A DNA stretch of 56,430 nucleotides, taken from NCBI GenBank assembly GCA_964600385.1, contig CAZRJC010000012.1:1-56430 (forward strand), in the 5' to 3' direction. Source of the DNA: DMER64 sp964600385 (GTDB lineage Bacteria > Bacteroidota > Bacteroidia > Bacteroidales > UBA932). This document shows, piece after piece, positions 31,084 through 40,937 of the stretch (position 1 is its first letter; every line of letters begins with the position of its first letter). The translations under genes were made by a program, and so were the position numbers. The notes under the pieces are model-generated. The model made no database searches, was not told the origin of the DNA, and saw only the letters and a list, made by a program, of their open reading frames with translations.

Positions 31084-33326
31084 TGAGAAAGTATTTACTT
31101 TTCATTGGTGCCGTACTGCTCCTGCACGGCACCGTTTCTTTTGCACAGGGAACAGTTGAAGATTATAAAAGAGCCTATGCACTGGCCAAGACATTCGGCC
31201 GTGAAAACGTTTTCTATTCTGACGTTACGCCAGTATGGATAACTAACTCAAATTCATTCTGGTACGTGCGGAATACGCCCCAGGGACGTTTCTATGTGGT
31301 GACCGATGCCAACAAAAAAACGCGAACTCCGCTGTTCGATCACAAAGTTCTGGCTGCTTCGCTGACCAAAGTTTCCGGGAAAGAAGTCCCGGCAGACAAA
31401 CTCATGCTGGAACGGCTGCAGGTCAACCGGACCATGGATACCCTCAAATTTATTTTTGAACGTCAGAACTGGACTTACTGTGTAAATAAAAACAGCCTGA
31501 AAAATGAAGGCGAAATCTCCGTTCCACCTCCGGGTCCCCACTGGACAGTAGTTGACGAAGAAAAAAACGGGACATCGGTTCTTTCGCCGGACGGCAAGTA
31601 TTCCGCCTACATCAAAGACAATAACATTTATGTAAAGGAAACCGGAACCGGAAAAGAAAAGCAGGTAAGTATTGACGGTACGGCCGGCAACTATTATTCA
31701 TCGTACATTTCCTGGGCTCCCGACTCAAAAAAACTGGCTGCCAATAAAATCAGGCCGGCAGAGAAACGATTCATATATTATGTGGAATCATCTCCCGAAA
31801 GCCAGCTGCAACCCATTCTTCACCAATTGGAATACGCAAAACCGGGAGACGAATTGCGGTTCAAGGTCCCGTGCGTATTCAATATGGAGAACGGCACTTC
31901 CCATGCGGCTCCCGCCGAATCTCTTTCTCCTCAGTACGAAATAGGATATCCTGAATGGAACACAACGGGTACGGCCATTCTTTTTGATTTTAACCAACGC
32001 GGGCACCAACGTTACTGCATATACGAATTATCTGCAGAAACCGGACATTTAAGAGCGGTTATTGAAGAAACAAGCAGTACCTTTGTGAATTATACCCGAT
32101 ATTTCAGACACAACCTAAAAACCGGAAACGAAATCATCTGGATGAGCGAACGAGACAACTGGAACCATCTGTATCTGTACGATGTGCTTGCCGCCTCGGT
32201 TAAAAACCAAATAACCAAAGGGGAATGGTACGTCAGGGATATTATTCGGGTGGATGAAGATTCCCGTACCATATGGTTCACCGCCAACGGGATGGTCCCG
32301 GACGAAGATCCGTATCTGATAAGATATTACCGGATTGGTTTTGACGGAGAGGGATTAACCTGCCTCACTCCGGAAGAAGGAAATCACCAGGCCTGGTTCT
32401 CAGACGACATGAATTTTCTGGTAGATGTGTACTCAATGGTAGACAAGGCTCCCGTTGCCGTGTTGAGGAACGCCTCCGACGGCCGTATTATCATGGAACT
32501 CGAGAAGGCCGACATCTCTAAACTGCTTGAAAACGGCTGGCAGGCACCCGAGGTGTTTACAGCCAAAGGCCGTGACGGCCAAACCGATATATGGGGCATA
32601 ATCATCCGCCCCGTAAACTTTGACCCTTTGCGGAAATACCCTGTCATAGAATATATTTATTCCGGACCGGGCAGCCATTATGTTCCCAAGAGTTTCATAC
32701 CCTACAACTGGAACATGACATCCCTGGCCGAACTGGGCTTTATTGTCGTTCAGATTGACGGGATGGGAACATCGTTCCGCTCCAAGGCTTTTGAAGAAAT
32801 ATGCTTCAGGAACCTGGCCGACTCGGGATTCCCCGACAGAAAACTCTGGATCAAAGCTGCGGCTGAGAAATATCCCTATATGGACATAGACCGTGTAGGC
32901 ATATTCGGAGCTTCTGCCGGAGGACAGGAATCCACCACAGCCGTGCTGCTTCATCCCGAATTCTATAAAGCAGCTTATTCTTCGTGCGGATGCCACGACA
33001 ACCGCATGGACAAAATATGGTGGAACGAACAGTGGCTTGGCTATCCTATTGGAGAACAATATATTGCGGGATCAAATGTCGAGAATGCCCATTTGCTCAC
33101 CCGCCCGCTGATGCTTGTAGTGGGAGAGATGGACGATAACGTAGATCCGGCCTCGACCATGCAGGTAGCAGACGCCCTTATTAAAGCCAATAAAGACTTT
33201 GAACTGGTTGTATTGCCGGGAGTTCGTCACACAATGGGCGGATCTTACGGGGAACATAAAAGATATGATTTTTTTGTGCGCCATCTTTTGAATGTAAATC
33301 CTCCCAAATGGCAGGAACTGGACTAA
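31083..33326 (+). CDS. S9-family dipeptidyl-peptidase IV-like enzyme
   Basis: Cleaves dipeptides from peptides, typically after proline, in the periplasm. From ATG 31083 the protein is 747 aa with a signal peptide (RKYLLFIGAVLLLHGTVSF-AQ). The DPP IV N-terminal beta-propeller spans about 100-480, and the alpha/beta-hydrolase catalytic domain about 500-745. The nucleophile is Ser611 in GASAGG; the Asp lies in GEMDDNVDP and the His in GVRHTMGG. It overlaps the GH127 stop by one base and is therefore translationally linked to sugar genes. This is an unusual place for a peptidase, unless the natural substrate is an arabinosylated, proline-rich plant protein. Confidence 0.92.
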   Translation: MRKYLLFIGAVLLLHGTVSFAQGTVEDYKRAYALAKTFGRENVFYSDVTPVWITNSNSFWYVRNTPQGRFYVVTDANKKTRTPLFDHKVLAASLTKVSGKEVPADKLMLERLQVNRTMDTLKFIFERQNWTYCVNKNSLKNEGEISVPPPGPHWTVVDEEKNGTSVLSPDGKYSAYIKDNNIYVKETGTGKEKQVSIDGTAGNYYSSYISWAPDSKKLAANKIRPAEKRFIYYVESSPESQLQPILHQLEYAKPGDELRFKVPCVFNMENGTSHAAPAESLSPQYEIGYPEWNTTGTAILFDFNQRGHQRYCIYELSAETGHLRAVIEETSSTFVNYTRYFRHNLKTGNEIIWMSERDNWNHLYLYDVLAASVKNQITKGEWYVRDIIRVDEDSRTIWFTANGMVPDEDPYLIRYYRIGFDGEGLTCLTPEEGNHQAWFSDDMNFLVDVYSMVDKAPVAVLRNASDGRIIMELEKADISKLLENGWQAPEVFTAKGRDGQTDIWGIIIRPVNFDPLRKYPVIEYIYSGPGSHYVPKSFIPYNWNMTSLAELGFIVVQIDGMGTSFRSKAFEEICFRNLADSGFPDRKLWIKAAAEKYPYMDIDRVGIFGASAGGQESTTAVLLHPEFYKAAYSSCGCHDNRMDKIWWNEQWLGYPIGEQYIAGSNVENAHLLTRPLMLVVGEMDDNVDPASTMQVADALIKANKDFELVVLPGVRHTMGGSYGEHKRYDFFVRHLLNVNPPKWQELD

Positions 33327-33345
33327 TCATTTAACAATATACCTT

Positions 33346-34491
33346 ATGAATAAAAAACTATTGACCGGATGCGGATTTCTGATGTACATGTTTCTTTTCT
33401 GCGCATGTTCACAAACCCCATCATCATCGGTTTCGGGATTATATCCCGACAATTTCAAAGCAGAGAAGGACGGACAGGCAACCGGACTGTATATTTTAAA
33501 GAACAGCCAGGGCATGGAAGTGTGCGTAACCAACTTTGGGGGACGTGTAGTATCCCTTATGGTTCCCGACAAACAAGGTACGCTGCTTGACGTTGTCCTG
33601 GGCTTCGACAATGTGACCAGTTATATGAACGTTCCTTCGGACTTTGGCGCTTCCATTGGCAGGTATGCCAACAGAATAGCAAACGGAAGTTTCACATTGG
33701 ACAGCACATTATACGACCTTCCCAAAAACAATTTCGGACATTGCCTGCATGGCGGTCCAAACGGATGGCAATATAAAGTCTACGAGGTAGAAAAAGTAAC
33801 CGGGAGTTCCATCACCCTTGTGATGAATTCACCCGACGGAGACGAGTCATTCCCGGGAAACCTTACAGCCCGGGTCACATATAACCTGACCGAAGACAAT
33901 GCTCTGGAAATAGGATACGAGGCCACAACTGACAAGCCTACGGTTATTAACATGACTAACCACTCTTATTTTAACCTGGCAGGCAACCCTGAGAATACTA
34001 TTCTTTCTCACGTGCTTTATATAAATTCACAAGTCTATACCCCGGTTGGACAAACGCTTATCCCTACCGGTGAAATGGCCCCGGTTGCTGGAACCCCTAT
34101 GGACTTCACAACACCAAAGGCCATTGGAAAAGATATTGACAGCACAGGATTTGAGCAAATCAAATTCGGAAACGGCTTTGACCATAACTGGGTACTTGAA
34201 ACTAAAGGAGATATGGGTACGGTAGCTGCTACCCTGTTTTCACCCGAAAGCGGTATAAAAATGGATGTCTATACAGACGAACCGGGTATTCAGGTTTATT
34301 CGGGCAATTTCCTGAACGGAACTGTTACAGGAAAACGCGGCATAATCTATAAAACACGTACAGGGGTATGCCTTGAAACACAACATTATCCCGATTCTCC
34401 GAACAAAACGGAGTGGCCGTCTGTTGTTTTACGTCCGGGAGAAACCTATAAGAGCCATTGCACTTATAAATTCAGCACTGTAACCTATTAA
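33346..34491 (+). CDS. galM: Aldose 1-epimerase lipoprotein
   Basis: Interconverts alpha and beta forms of an aldose, here most likely L-arabinose set free in the periplasm. The 381-aa protein begins with a lipoprotein signal (lipobox FCAC, Cys21) and contains the epimerase fold with FGASIGRYANRIANG, GHCLHGGPNGW, MTNHSYFNLAGN and FDHNWVL, which carry the substrate His residues. The C-terminal PGIQVYSGNFL and Glu in CLETQHYPDSPN complete the active site. It lies 19 bases after the peptidase and 11 before the symporter, in one operon. Speeding mutarotation would feed the isomer preferred by the transporter or isomerase. Confidence 0.93.
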   Translation: MNKKLLTGCGFLMYMFLFCACSQTPSSSVSGLYPDNFKAEKDGQATGLYILKNSQGMEVCVTNFGGRVVSLMVPDKQGTLLDVVLGFDNVTSYMNVPSDFGASIGRYANRIANGSFTLDSTLYDLPKNNFGHCLHGGPNGWQYKVYEVEKVTGSSITLVMNSPDGDESFPGNLTARVTYNLTEDNALEIGYEATTDKPTVINMTNHSYFNLAGNPENTILSHVLYINSQVYTPVGQTLIPTGEMAPVAGTPMDFTTPKAIGKDIDSTGFEQIKFGNGFDHNWVLETKGDMGTVAATLFSPESGIKMDVYTDEPGIQVYSGNFLNGTVTGKRGIIYKTRTGVCLETQHYPDSPNKTEWPSVVLRPGETYKSHCTYKFSTVTY

Positions 34492-34502
34492 TAATTATTT
34501 AT

Positions 34503-36182
34503 ATGCAACTTTTAGACTGGATTGTTATAGGCGTTTTTGCCGTAGCTTTGATTGGAATCGTTGTGTGGGTGGTCAAACAGAAAGCGAATGATTCCAAAGA
34601 TTATTTTCTGGGAGGCCGCGATGTTACCTGGCTTGCCATTGGAGCTTCTATTTTTGCTTCCAACATTGGATCTGAACACCTTATAGGCCTGGCCGGTGCA
34701 GGTGCATCGAGCGGCATGGCCATGGCACACTGGGAAATTCAGGGATGGATAATCCTTTTGCTGGGATGGGTATTTGTCCCGTTTTATTCACGAAGCATGG
34801 TCCTGACCATGCCGGAATTTCTGGAACGCCGTTACAATAAAGAATCCCGTACCATATTATCGGTTATATCGCTGGTAAGTTATGTACTTACGAAAGTGGC
34901 AGTGACTGTATATGCAGGAGGACTTGTTTTCCAGCAGGTATTCGGGATAGATGAACTCTGGGGTATTGACTTTTTCTGGATTTCCGCCATTGGACTGGTT
35001 CTCATAACAGCCCTTTACACTGTGTTGGGCGGCATGAAATCTGTATTATATACTTCTGTACTTCAGACGCCCATTTTGCTAATAGGCTCATTGATTATTG
35101 TGGTTCTCGGGATGAGGGCCGTAGGAGGCTGGGATGAAGTCCTGGCGATTTGCGGAGCAACCCCCGTGAACGAATACGGCGATACCATGGTGAATCTTAT
35201 GCGTAACAATGGCGACCCTGACTTCCCCTGGTTGGGAGCTCTGATAGGTTCTGCGATTATCGGTTTCTGGTACTGGTGTACCGATCAGTACATTGTACAA
35301 CGTGTTCTCTCGGGCCGTAATCAGAAAGAATCCCGCAGGGGAGCCATTTTTGGAGCATACCTCAAACTGCTGCCCGTTTTCCTGTTCCTTATCCCGGGCA
35401 TGATAGCTTATGCCATGTCACAGAAAGGCGTCATAATAAACGGACAACCCTTTGTACTCAACACGGCCGATACCGCTTTCCCGCAACTTGTAGCCACTCT
35501 GCTGCCGGCAGGTATCAAAGGAATGGTGGTTTGCGGCATCCTGGCAGCACTTATGAGTTCTCTGGCTTCGTTGTTTAATTCATCGGCCATGTTATTTACC
35601 ATAGATTTCTATAAACGTTATAAACCCGAAACTCCTGAAAAGAAACTGGTTCGTATTGGACAGATTGCCACTGTTGTAATTGTGATCCTGGGTATTTTAT
35701 GGATACCTGTCATGAAAAGTATAGGAAATGTTCTCTATGCTTACCTGCAGGATGTACAATCCGTTCTGGCTCCCGGTATTGCCGCTGCGTTTCTTATGGG
35801 TGTCATCTGGAAACGTGCCAGCGCCAAAGGCGGTATGTGGGGACTGATTTCCGGTTTTATTATCGGTCTCACCCGTCTCGGAGCCAAGGTTTACTATTCC
35901 ACCGTGGAAACAGCTAATCAATCCGGCCTGTTCTATGATGTTTTTTATGGAACGAACTGGTTGTTCTTTTGCGGATGGATGTTCCTGTTCTGTATTGTGG
36001 TGATCATACTGGTGAGCCTCTTTACCAAAGCGCCTCAGCCTGCCATGATTCAGGGTCTGGTGTTCGGAACCGCTACAGCGGAACAGAAAGCCGAAACAAG
36101 AGCCAGCTGGAATGCCTGGGATATTATTAATACATTGATCATTCTGGGAATAACCGCAGCTTTCTATTGGTATTTTTGGTAG
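34503..36182 (+). CDS. SSS-family sodium/sugar symporter
   Basis: Imports a monosaccharide, most likely L-arabinose, with sodium across the inner membrane. The 559-aa protein has about 14 membrane segments and family features: FLGGRDVTWLAIGASIFASN, GAGASSGMAMAHWEIQGW, FWYWCTDQYIVQRVLSG (the sugar-transporter signature region) and LMSSLASLFNSSAMLFTID, near the sodium site. It lies between galM and araD. Its TAG stop is the first part of a TAnnTTTG match in front of araD. Arabinose specificity rests on the operon, not on sequence. Confidence 0.92.
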   Translation: MQLLDWIVIGVFAVALIGIVVWVVKQKANDSKDYFLGGRDVTWLAIGASIFASNIGSEHLIGLAGAGASSGMAMAHWEIQGWIILLLGWVFVPFYSRSMVLTMPEFLERRYNKESRTILSVISLVSYVLTKVAVTVYAGGLVFQQVFGIDELWGIDFFWISAIGLVLITALYTVLGGMKSVLYTSVLQTPILLIGSLIIVVLGMRAVGGWDEVLAICGATPVNEYGDTMVNLMRNNGDPDFPWLGALIGSAIIGFWYWCTDQYIVQRVLSGRNQKESRRGAIFGAYLKLLPVFLFLIPGMIAYAMSQKGVIINGQPFVLNTADTAFPQLVATLLPAGIKGMVVCGILAALMSSLASLFNSSAMLFTIDFYKRYKPETPEKKLVRIGQIATVVIVILGILWIPVMKSIGNVLYAYLQDVQSVLAPGIAAAFLMGVIWKRASAKGGMWGLISGFIIGLTRLGAKVYYSTVETANQSGLFYDVFYGTNWLFFCGWMFLFCIVVIILVSLFTKAPQPAMIQGLVFGTATAEQKAETRASWNAWDIINTLIILGITAAFYWYFW

Positions 36183-36187
36183 TTTTG
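36180..36187 (+). promoter_or_regulatory. Candidate internal leaderless promoter of araD
   Basis: TAGTTTTG fits TAnnTTTG and overlaps the symporter stop codon. Only 4 bases separate it from the ATG at 36192, so a transcript from it would have no leader. The same geometry occurs in front of three other genes in the window. Confidence 0.4.
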
Positions 36188-36191
36188 CACC

Positions 36192-36878
36192 ATGTTGGAA
36201 TCTTTAAAAGAAAATGTATTCAAAGCCAATATCATGTTGGTGGAACATGGTCTGGTGATCTTTACCTGGGGAAATGTTTCTGCCATTGACCGCGAATTGG
36301 GTATGGTGGTTATTAAACCCTCGGGAGTGAGTTACCGGACCATGACCGCCGACGATATGGTTGTTGTTGATATGGACGGAAAGGTAGTGGAAGGGAATCT
36401 GAGGCCATCTTCGGATACCCCCACTCACCTTGCCTTATACAGGGCATTCGAAGGGATAGGAGGAATTGTCCATACCCACTCTGTCTATGCCACTTCGTGG
36501 GCACAGGCCGGGGTGGACCTCCCGAATATAGGGACAACACATGCGGATTATTTTCACCATGACATACCATGTACCGGGGATATGACCCGGGAACAGATTA
36601 ACGGTAATTACGAGTGGGAGACAGGGACTGTGATCATTGAACGTTTCAGGGATATGGACCCGATGCATACTCCCGGAGTACTTGTCAAGAATCACGGGCC
36701 GTTCACCTGGGGAAAAGATCCGTTCAAGGCAGTGGAAAATGCCGTAGTGCTGGAGCAGGTGGCTAAGATGGCCGCTGTGGCGTACTCCATAAATCCGGCG
36801 CTCAATATGAATCCGCTGCTTATTGAAAAGCACTTTGGACGCAAACACGGACCAGGTGCTTATTATGGACAAAAATAA
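36192..36878 (+). CDS. araD: L-ribulose-5-phosphate 4-epimerase
   Basis: Last step of arabinose conversion, giving D-xylulose 5-phosphate. The 228-aa class II aldolase-like protein has the zinc-binding pair in HTHSVYATSWAQ and a third His in the HGPFTWGKDP stretch, plus GNVSAIDRELGMVVIKPSG at the phosphate site and HADYFHHDIPCT, a typical AraD stretch. Length fits AraD rather than fuculose-phosphate aldolase. It follows the symporter by 9 bases and precedes the regulator by 6. That araD is separated from araBA by the divergent promoter region implies that both directions are induced together. Confidence 0.95.
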   Translation: MLESLKENVFKANIMLVEHGLVIFTWGNVSAIDRELGMVVIKPSGVSYRTMTADDMVVVDMDGKVVEGNLRPSSDTPTHLALYRAFEGIGGIVHTHSVYATSWAQAGVDLPNIGTTHADYFHHDIPCTGDMTREQINGNYEWETGTVIIERFRDMDPMHTPGVLVKNHGPFTWGKDPFKAVENAVVLEQVAKMAAVAYSINPALNMNPLLIEKHFGRKHGPGAYYGQK

Positions 36879-36884
36879 CCTTGA

Positions 36885-39800
36885 ATGAAGAAGATCGCTT
36901 TTGTTGCGCTGAGCCTGTTACTGTTTTTTTGTTTTTTTTCAATTACTACACTTAAGGCGGGACCCGTATCGTATCGGTTCCGCCATTTTACTGTCGAACA
37001 GGGCATTGCCTCAAATACAGTAAGAACACTTTATCAGGATTCACGCGGTTTTATCTGGTTTGGCACCTCTGAGGGATTAAATTGTTTTGACGGAAGGAAT
37101 ATTACCCGCCATAAAATTATTTTTCCCTCTGTCAATGATTTCGGGACTGACTATGTTGGGGCGCTACTTGAAGATAATTCCGGAAAATTCTGGGTGGGTA
37201 CAGAAATCGGAGTCTACATTTACGATGTTCGCAGACAAACTTCCAGGAAACTTGAAGCACAGACGGAAGACGGAACGTTTATTAATTCATTGGTAAATAA
37301 TATTGTATCTGACAAAGACGGCAATCTGTGGATATCCTCCGAGGAACAAGGGGTTTTCAGATACAATCCCGTGACAGAAGCACTTACCTTGTTTTCCATA
37401 GATGAATTCCAGAATTATATTCACACAATTTTAGTTGATTCTGAAAATAACATATGGCTTTCTGGTGGTTACGAACACAAGTTGGCAAAACTCGACAAGA
37501 AAAACGATGTCTTTGTCATCTTTAATCTTAAAAGCAAGGATCCCCGGTTAGCTTCGCGTATTCTGGACATCTACCAGGATGCTGCGGGGAATTTCTGGTG
37601 CGGAACATGGGACGCCGGATTACAGCTTATGGATACGTATTCGGGAGAGGTCAGGCCCTTCCTGATAAATCCCAACGGTAGCAGTGTAATGCACATTCAC
37701 AGTATCAGGGAAATTGCGTCAAACCAGTTGCTGATTGGTTCTGATGACGGCCTCACCTGGTTCAATACCTCTACCGGTGAAAAGAGTCATTTTGTTCCAA
37801 GTGAAAAAGACCCAGCCTCATTATCCAACAGATTCGTGTACCCGATTCTTTTGGACAGGGAAGGAGGCATATGGATTGGGACCTACTATGGAGGTATAAA
37901 TTATGTTTCACCAAATAACGGGCAATTCGAAGGAACTTCCTGTGCCGAATTCACTCATTCCGGAAGCGGAAATATTATCAGCCGTTTTTGTGAGGACTAC
38001 CGGGGCAATATCTGGATAGCATCGGACGATGCCGGTCTTATGTACTATTCTCCTCATAACGGGGAAGTGGTGCATTATATGCCTCAGCCGGGAAAAAACA
38101 GTCTTTCGTATCATAACGTTCACGCTTTATGTTTTGACGACAATCACAGCCTATGGGTTGGAACTTATTCAGGCGGTCTGAACATTTTAAATACAAAAAC
38201 CGGACATTTCAAACATTATAAAAATGACAAGTCCGGTCACTCGCTGAATGATAACGGGATTTATTCCATTTTTAAGGACAGGGACAATAATATGTGGGTG
38301 GGGACAATGACGGGGCTAAGTATTTATAACCGCAAGACAGATGGATTCAACAAGGTACGTGAACTAGGTGTAATGACCGTTGATATCAAGCTGGACCCTG
38401 ACGGTTTTATCTGGTTTGCCACATACGGGAAAGGTCTTTTACGTTATAACCCCGAAAACGCTGAATGGAAAACATACCTGGCAAGGCCGCTGGATCCGAG
38501 ACTCATGAGTAACCATGTAAATAATATTTGCATTGACCAGCAAAATGAAATATGGGTGGGTACAGAAGGAGGTCTGTGCCGGTATGATAAGGAAAAAGAT
38601 TCGCTACTCCTTTATTATCTGGACATACCCAGCAATAATATACAGTGCATTATCAGTGACAACGATTTTCTCTGGCTAACCACTTCTAACGGAATGGTTT
38701 GTTATTCGCCGGATAACGGCACGTTCAAATTGTTTACCACTGCCGATGGCCTCCAAAGTAATTACTTTATATTTAATGCCGGACTAAAAACATCAAACGG
38801 TAAAATATATTTTGGGTCCATAAATGGATTCGATGCATTCTATCCCCACAGAATAAAACCTAATGTTTATGTGCCGCCAGTGATGGTAACACGGCTGGAG
38901 ATTTTCAACAAAGAAGTGATCGTATCTGAAGACGGTCCTTTAAAAGAAACTGCAAGTTTCGGTCCCGATATTGACCTTACCTATAAAGATAATGTAGTCA
39001 CCATCCAGTATTCCGCTTTAAGCTACTGCTCTCCCGAACAAAATTTGTATGCCTATAAACTGGAAGGATTCGATAAAGATTGGAACTATGTGGGAAAACA
39101 AAATCGTGTAACCTACACCAATCTGCCTGCCGGAGATTATGTTTTTCATGTAAAGGGTTCAAACAACGACGGCCTGTGGAATGAAACGGGGGCTACACTC
39201 AATATTACTATTCATCCTCCGTTCCACCTCACTCTCCCTTTTAAAATCCTTTACTATCTGTTGGGATTGCTCGCCATTCTGGGGACCATCCGCATCTTTG
39301 TGCACAACGCAGAAAAACGTCACAAAGAGAAAATCCAGATAATCAATCAGGAAAAGGAAGTTGAACTGCATAATGCCAAAATACATTTCTTCACAACTAT
39401 CGCCCACGAAATACGTACACCTGTTTCGCTTATCCTGGCTCCCCTTGAAAAGATTATGTCTTCGGGTGATTCCGTTCCTGCGTCCATTAAGGAAAACATA
39501 GACATAATTAACCGTAACAGCCAGCGCCTTTTGTTCCTGGTTAACCAGCTGCTGGATTTCAGAAAGATTGAACAAACCGGGGGAATGAATGTACGCTTTA
39601 CTTCCCAGAATATTTACGAACTTCTGATTGACGTCAAGGAGCGTTTCGATCCTACTATGATTCAGTCGGGCATTAACTTTGTGTTCAACTGTACCACTAC
39701 TGATCTTACGGCCATGGTTCATTATGAATCCATAATGAAGCTGGTAAGCAACCTGCTGACAAATGCCGGCAAATTCGCCAAAAGCCGTGTGGAACTAACC

Positions 39801-40901
39801 TGTACCGCCATGCCCGGCGGCAATGATTACCGGATTTGCGTTTCTGACGATGGATGTGGCATTAAAGACGAGGAAAAAGAGTTGATATTCAAACCTTTTT
39901 ATCAGTCACAGCAACATGTGGGCGGAACCGGCATAGGGTTAAGTATAGTGAATAAAATTGTTCAGTCACATAACGGAACCATAGAAGTAACATCCGAGCC
40001 CGGGGGCGGGAGCACATTTATAGTCACCCTGCCGGTTGTCCAGAACGGGAAAGGTAAAAATGGACCTGCCGGGACACAACAGGGACAGGACGATCTGCCA
40101 AATGATATTCTATCCGAAGTTTCCCAACAGGATCCGGGAAAAAACAAACCCGTTATGCTTATTGTGGACGATAACGACCAGATGCTTCATTTCCTGGCCG
40201 ATAACTTCTCTGATGATTACGGTATCCTTACCGCCAAGGACGGTCAGGAAGCCCTGGAGTTGTTAAAAAACAATTCTGTGTCCATCGTCATCAGCGACTG
40301 GATGATGCCCAACATGGACGGAGCTGAATTGTGTAAGGCCGTGAGGAACAATACGCACACGAGCCATATTCCGTTCATTCTCCTGACTGCCAAAACGGGT
40401 AACGATGCACGAATAGAAAGCATGAACTGCGGAGCAGATGCCCATATAGAAAAACCTTTCTCCATCCGCTATCTGAGAGCCTGTATAAGAAACCTGAGAG
40501 AACTCAGGAACATGCTTATGCATAAATACTCCAAGATGCCGCTGGTTCCTATCAGTTCCATTGCAAACAACTCCTGTGAAGAACAATTCCTGAACCGGAT
40601 GAACGAGGTCATTGAACAGAATTTTTCCAATCCGGAACTCTCTGTTGATTTCCTGGCCAGAGAACTTTGTGTAAGTCGTTCGGGATTATTTGCCAAGATC
40701 AAGAGTCTTACGGAAGTTACGCCCAATGAACTGATACAGATCGTACGCCTTAAAAAAGCGGCGGTCCTGCTGCTGGAAAACAAATTCACGGTAAGTGAGA
40801 TCAGCTATATGGTGGGTTTCAACAATCCCTCGTATTTTGCCAAATGTTTTCAGAAACAATTCGGGATCAACCCCGGTGAATTTGCGCGCTCACAGAGATA
40901 A
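36885..40901 (+). CDS. Hybrid two-component system regulator (HTCS)
   Basis: One-protein sensor and transcription factor that usually senses a glycan fragment or sugar in the periplasm and activates nearby genes. The 1338-aa protein has a signal segment, a two-bladed beta-propeller sensor (about 30-690, many repeats such as DSRGFIWFGTSEGLN), a Y_Y_Y domain (about 700-785), one membrane segment (about 790-808), HisKA with phospho-His841 in AHEIRTP, an ATPase domain with DDGCGI and GGTGIGLSIV, a receiver with Asp1138 in VISDWMMPNMDG, and a C-terminal AraC-type HTH (about 1235-1338). It closes the arabinose operon, so arabinose or an arabino-oligosaccharide is the likely signal. Confidence 0.95.
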   Translation: MKKIAFVALSLLLFFCFFSITTLKAGPVSYRFRHFTVEQGIASNTVRTLYQDSRGFIWFGTSEGLNCFDGRNITRHKIIFPSVNDFGTDYVGALLEDNSGKFWVGTEIGVYIYDVRRQTSRKLEAQTEDGTFINSLVNNIVSDKDGNLWISSEEQGVFRYNPVTEALTLFSIDEFQNYIHTILVDSENNIWLSGGYEHKLAKLDKKNDVFVIFNLKSKDPRLASRILDIYQDAAGNFWCGTWDAGLQLMDTYSGEVRPFLINPNGSSVMHIHSIREIASNQLLIGSDDGLTWFNTSTGEKSHFVPSEKDPASLSNRFVYPILLDREGGIWIGTYYGGINYVSPNNGQFEGTSCAEFTHSGSGNIISRFCEDYRGNIWIASDDAGLMYYSPHNGEVVHYMPQPGKNSLSYHNVHALCFDDNHSLWVGTYSGGLNILNTKTGHFKHYKNDKSGHSLNDNGIYSIFKDRDNNMWVGTMTGLSIYNRKTDGFNKVRELGVMTVDIKLDPDGFIWFATYGKGLLRYNPENAEWKTYLARPLDPRLMSNHVNNICIDQQNEIWVGTEGGLCRYDKEKDSLLLYYLDIPSNNIQCIISDNDFLWLTTSNGMVCYSPDNGTFKLFTTADGLQSNYFIFNAGLKTSNGKIYFGSINGFDAFYPHRIKPNVYVPPVMVTRLEIFNKEVIVSEDGPLKETASFGPDIDLTYKDNVVTIQYSALSYCSPEQNLYAYKLEGFDKDWNYVGKQNRVTYTNLPAGDYVFHVKGSNNDGLWNETGATLNITIHPPFHLTLPFKILYYLLGLLAILGTIRIFVHNAEKRHKEKIQIINQEKEVELHNAKIHFFTTIAHEIRTPVSLILAPLEKIMSSGDSVPASIKENIDIINRNSQRLLFLVNQLLDFRKIEQTGGMNVRFTSQNIYELLIDVKERFDPTMIQSGINFVFNCTTTDLTAMVHYESIMKLVSNLLTNAGKFAKSRVELTCTAMPGGNDYRICVSDDGCGIKDEEKELIFKPFYQSQQHVGGTGIGLSIVNKIVQSHNGTIEVTSEPGGGSTFIVTLPVVQNGKGKNGPAGTQQGQDDLPNDILSEVSQQDPGKNKPVMLIVDDNDQMLHFLADNFSDDYGILTAKDGQEALELLKNNSVSIVISDWMMPNMDGAELCKAVRNNTHTSHIPFILLTAKTGNDARIESMNCGADAHIEKPFSIRYLRACIRNLRELRNMLMHKYSKMPLVPISSIANNSCEEQFLNRMNEVIEQNFSNPELSVDFLARELCVSRSGLFAKIKSLTEVTPNELIQIVRLKKAAVLLLENKFTVSEISYMVGFNNPSYFAKCFQKQFGINPGEFARSQR

Positions 40902-40932
40902 TTTGTTTATTTTACAAAACCTCTTACCTTTG
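40902..40932 (+). promoter_or_regulatory. Promoter of the vitamin B12 locus
   Basis: TTTG at 40902-40905 and TACCTTTG at 40925-40932 with a 19-base spacer match the Bacteroidota -33/-7 pattern and lie just before the riboswitch. The -33 element touches the HTCS stop. Confidence 0.75.
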
Positions 40933-40937
40933 CATTA

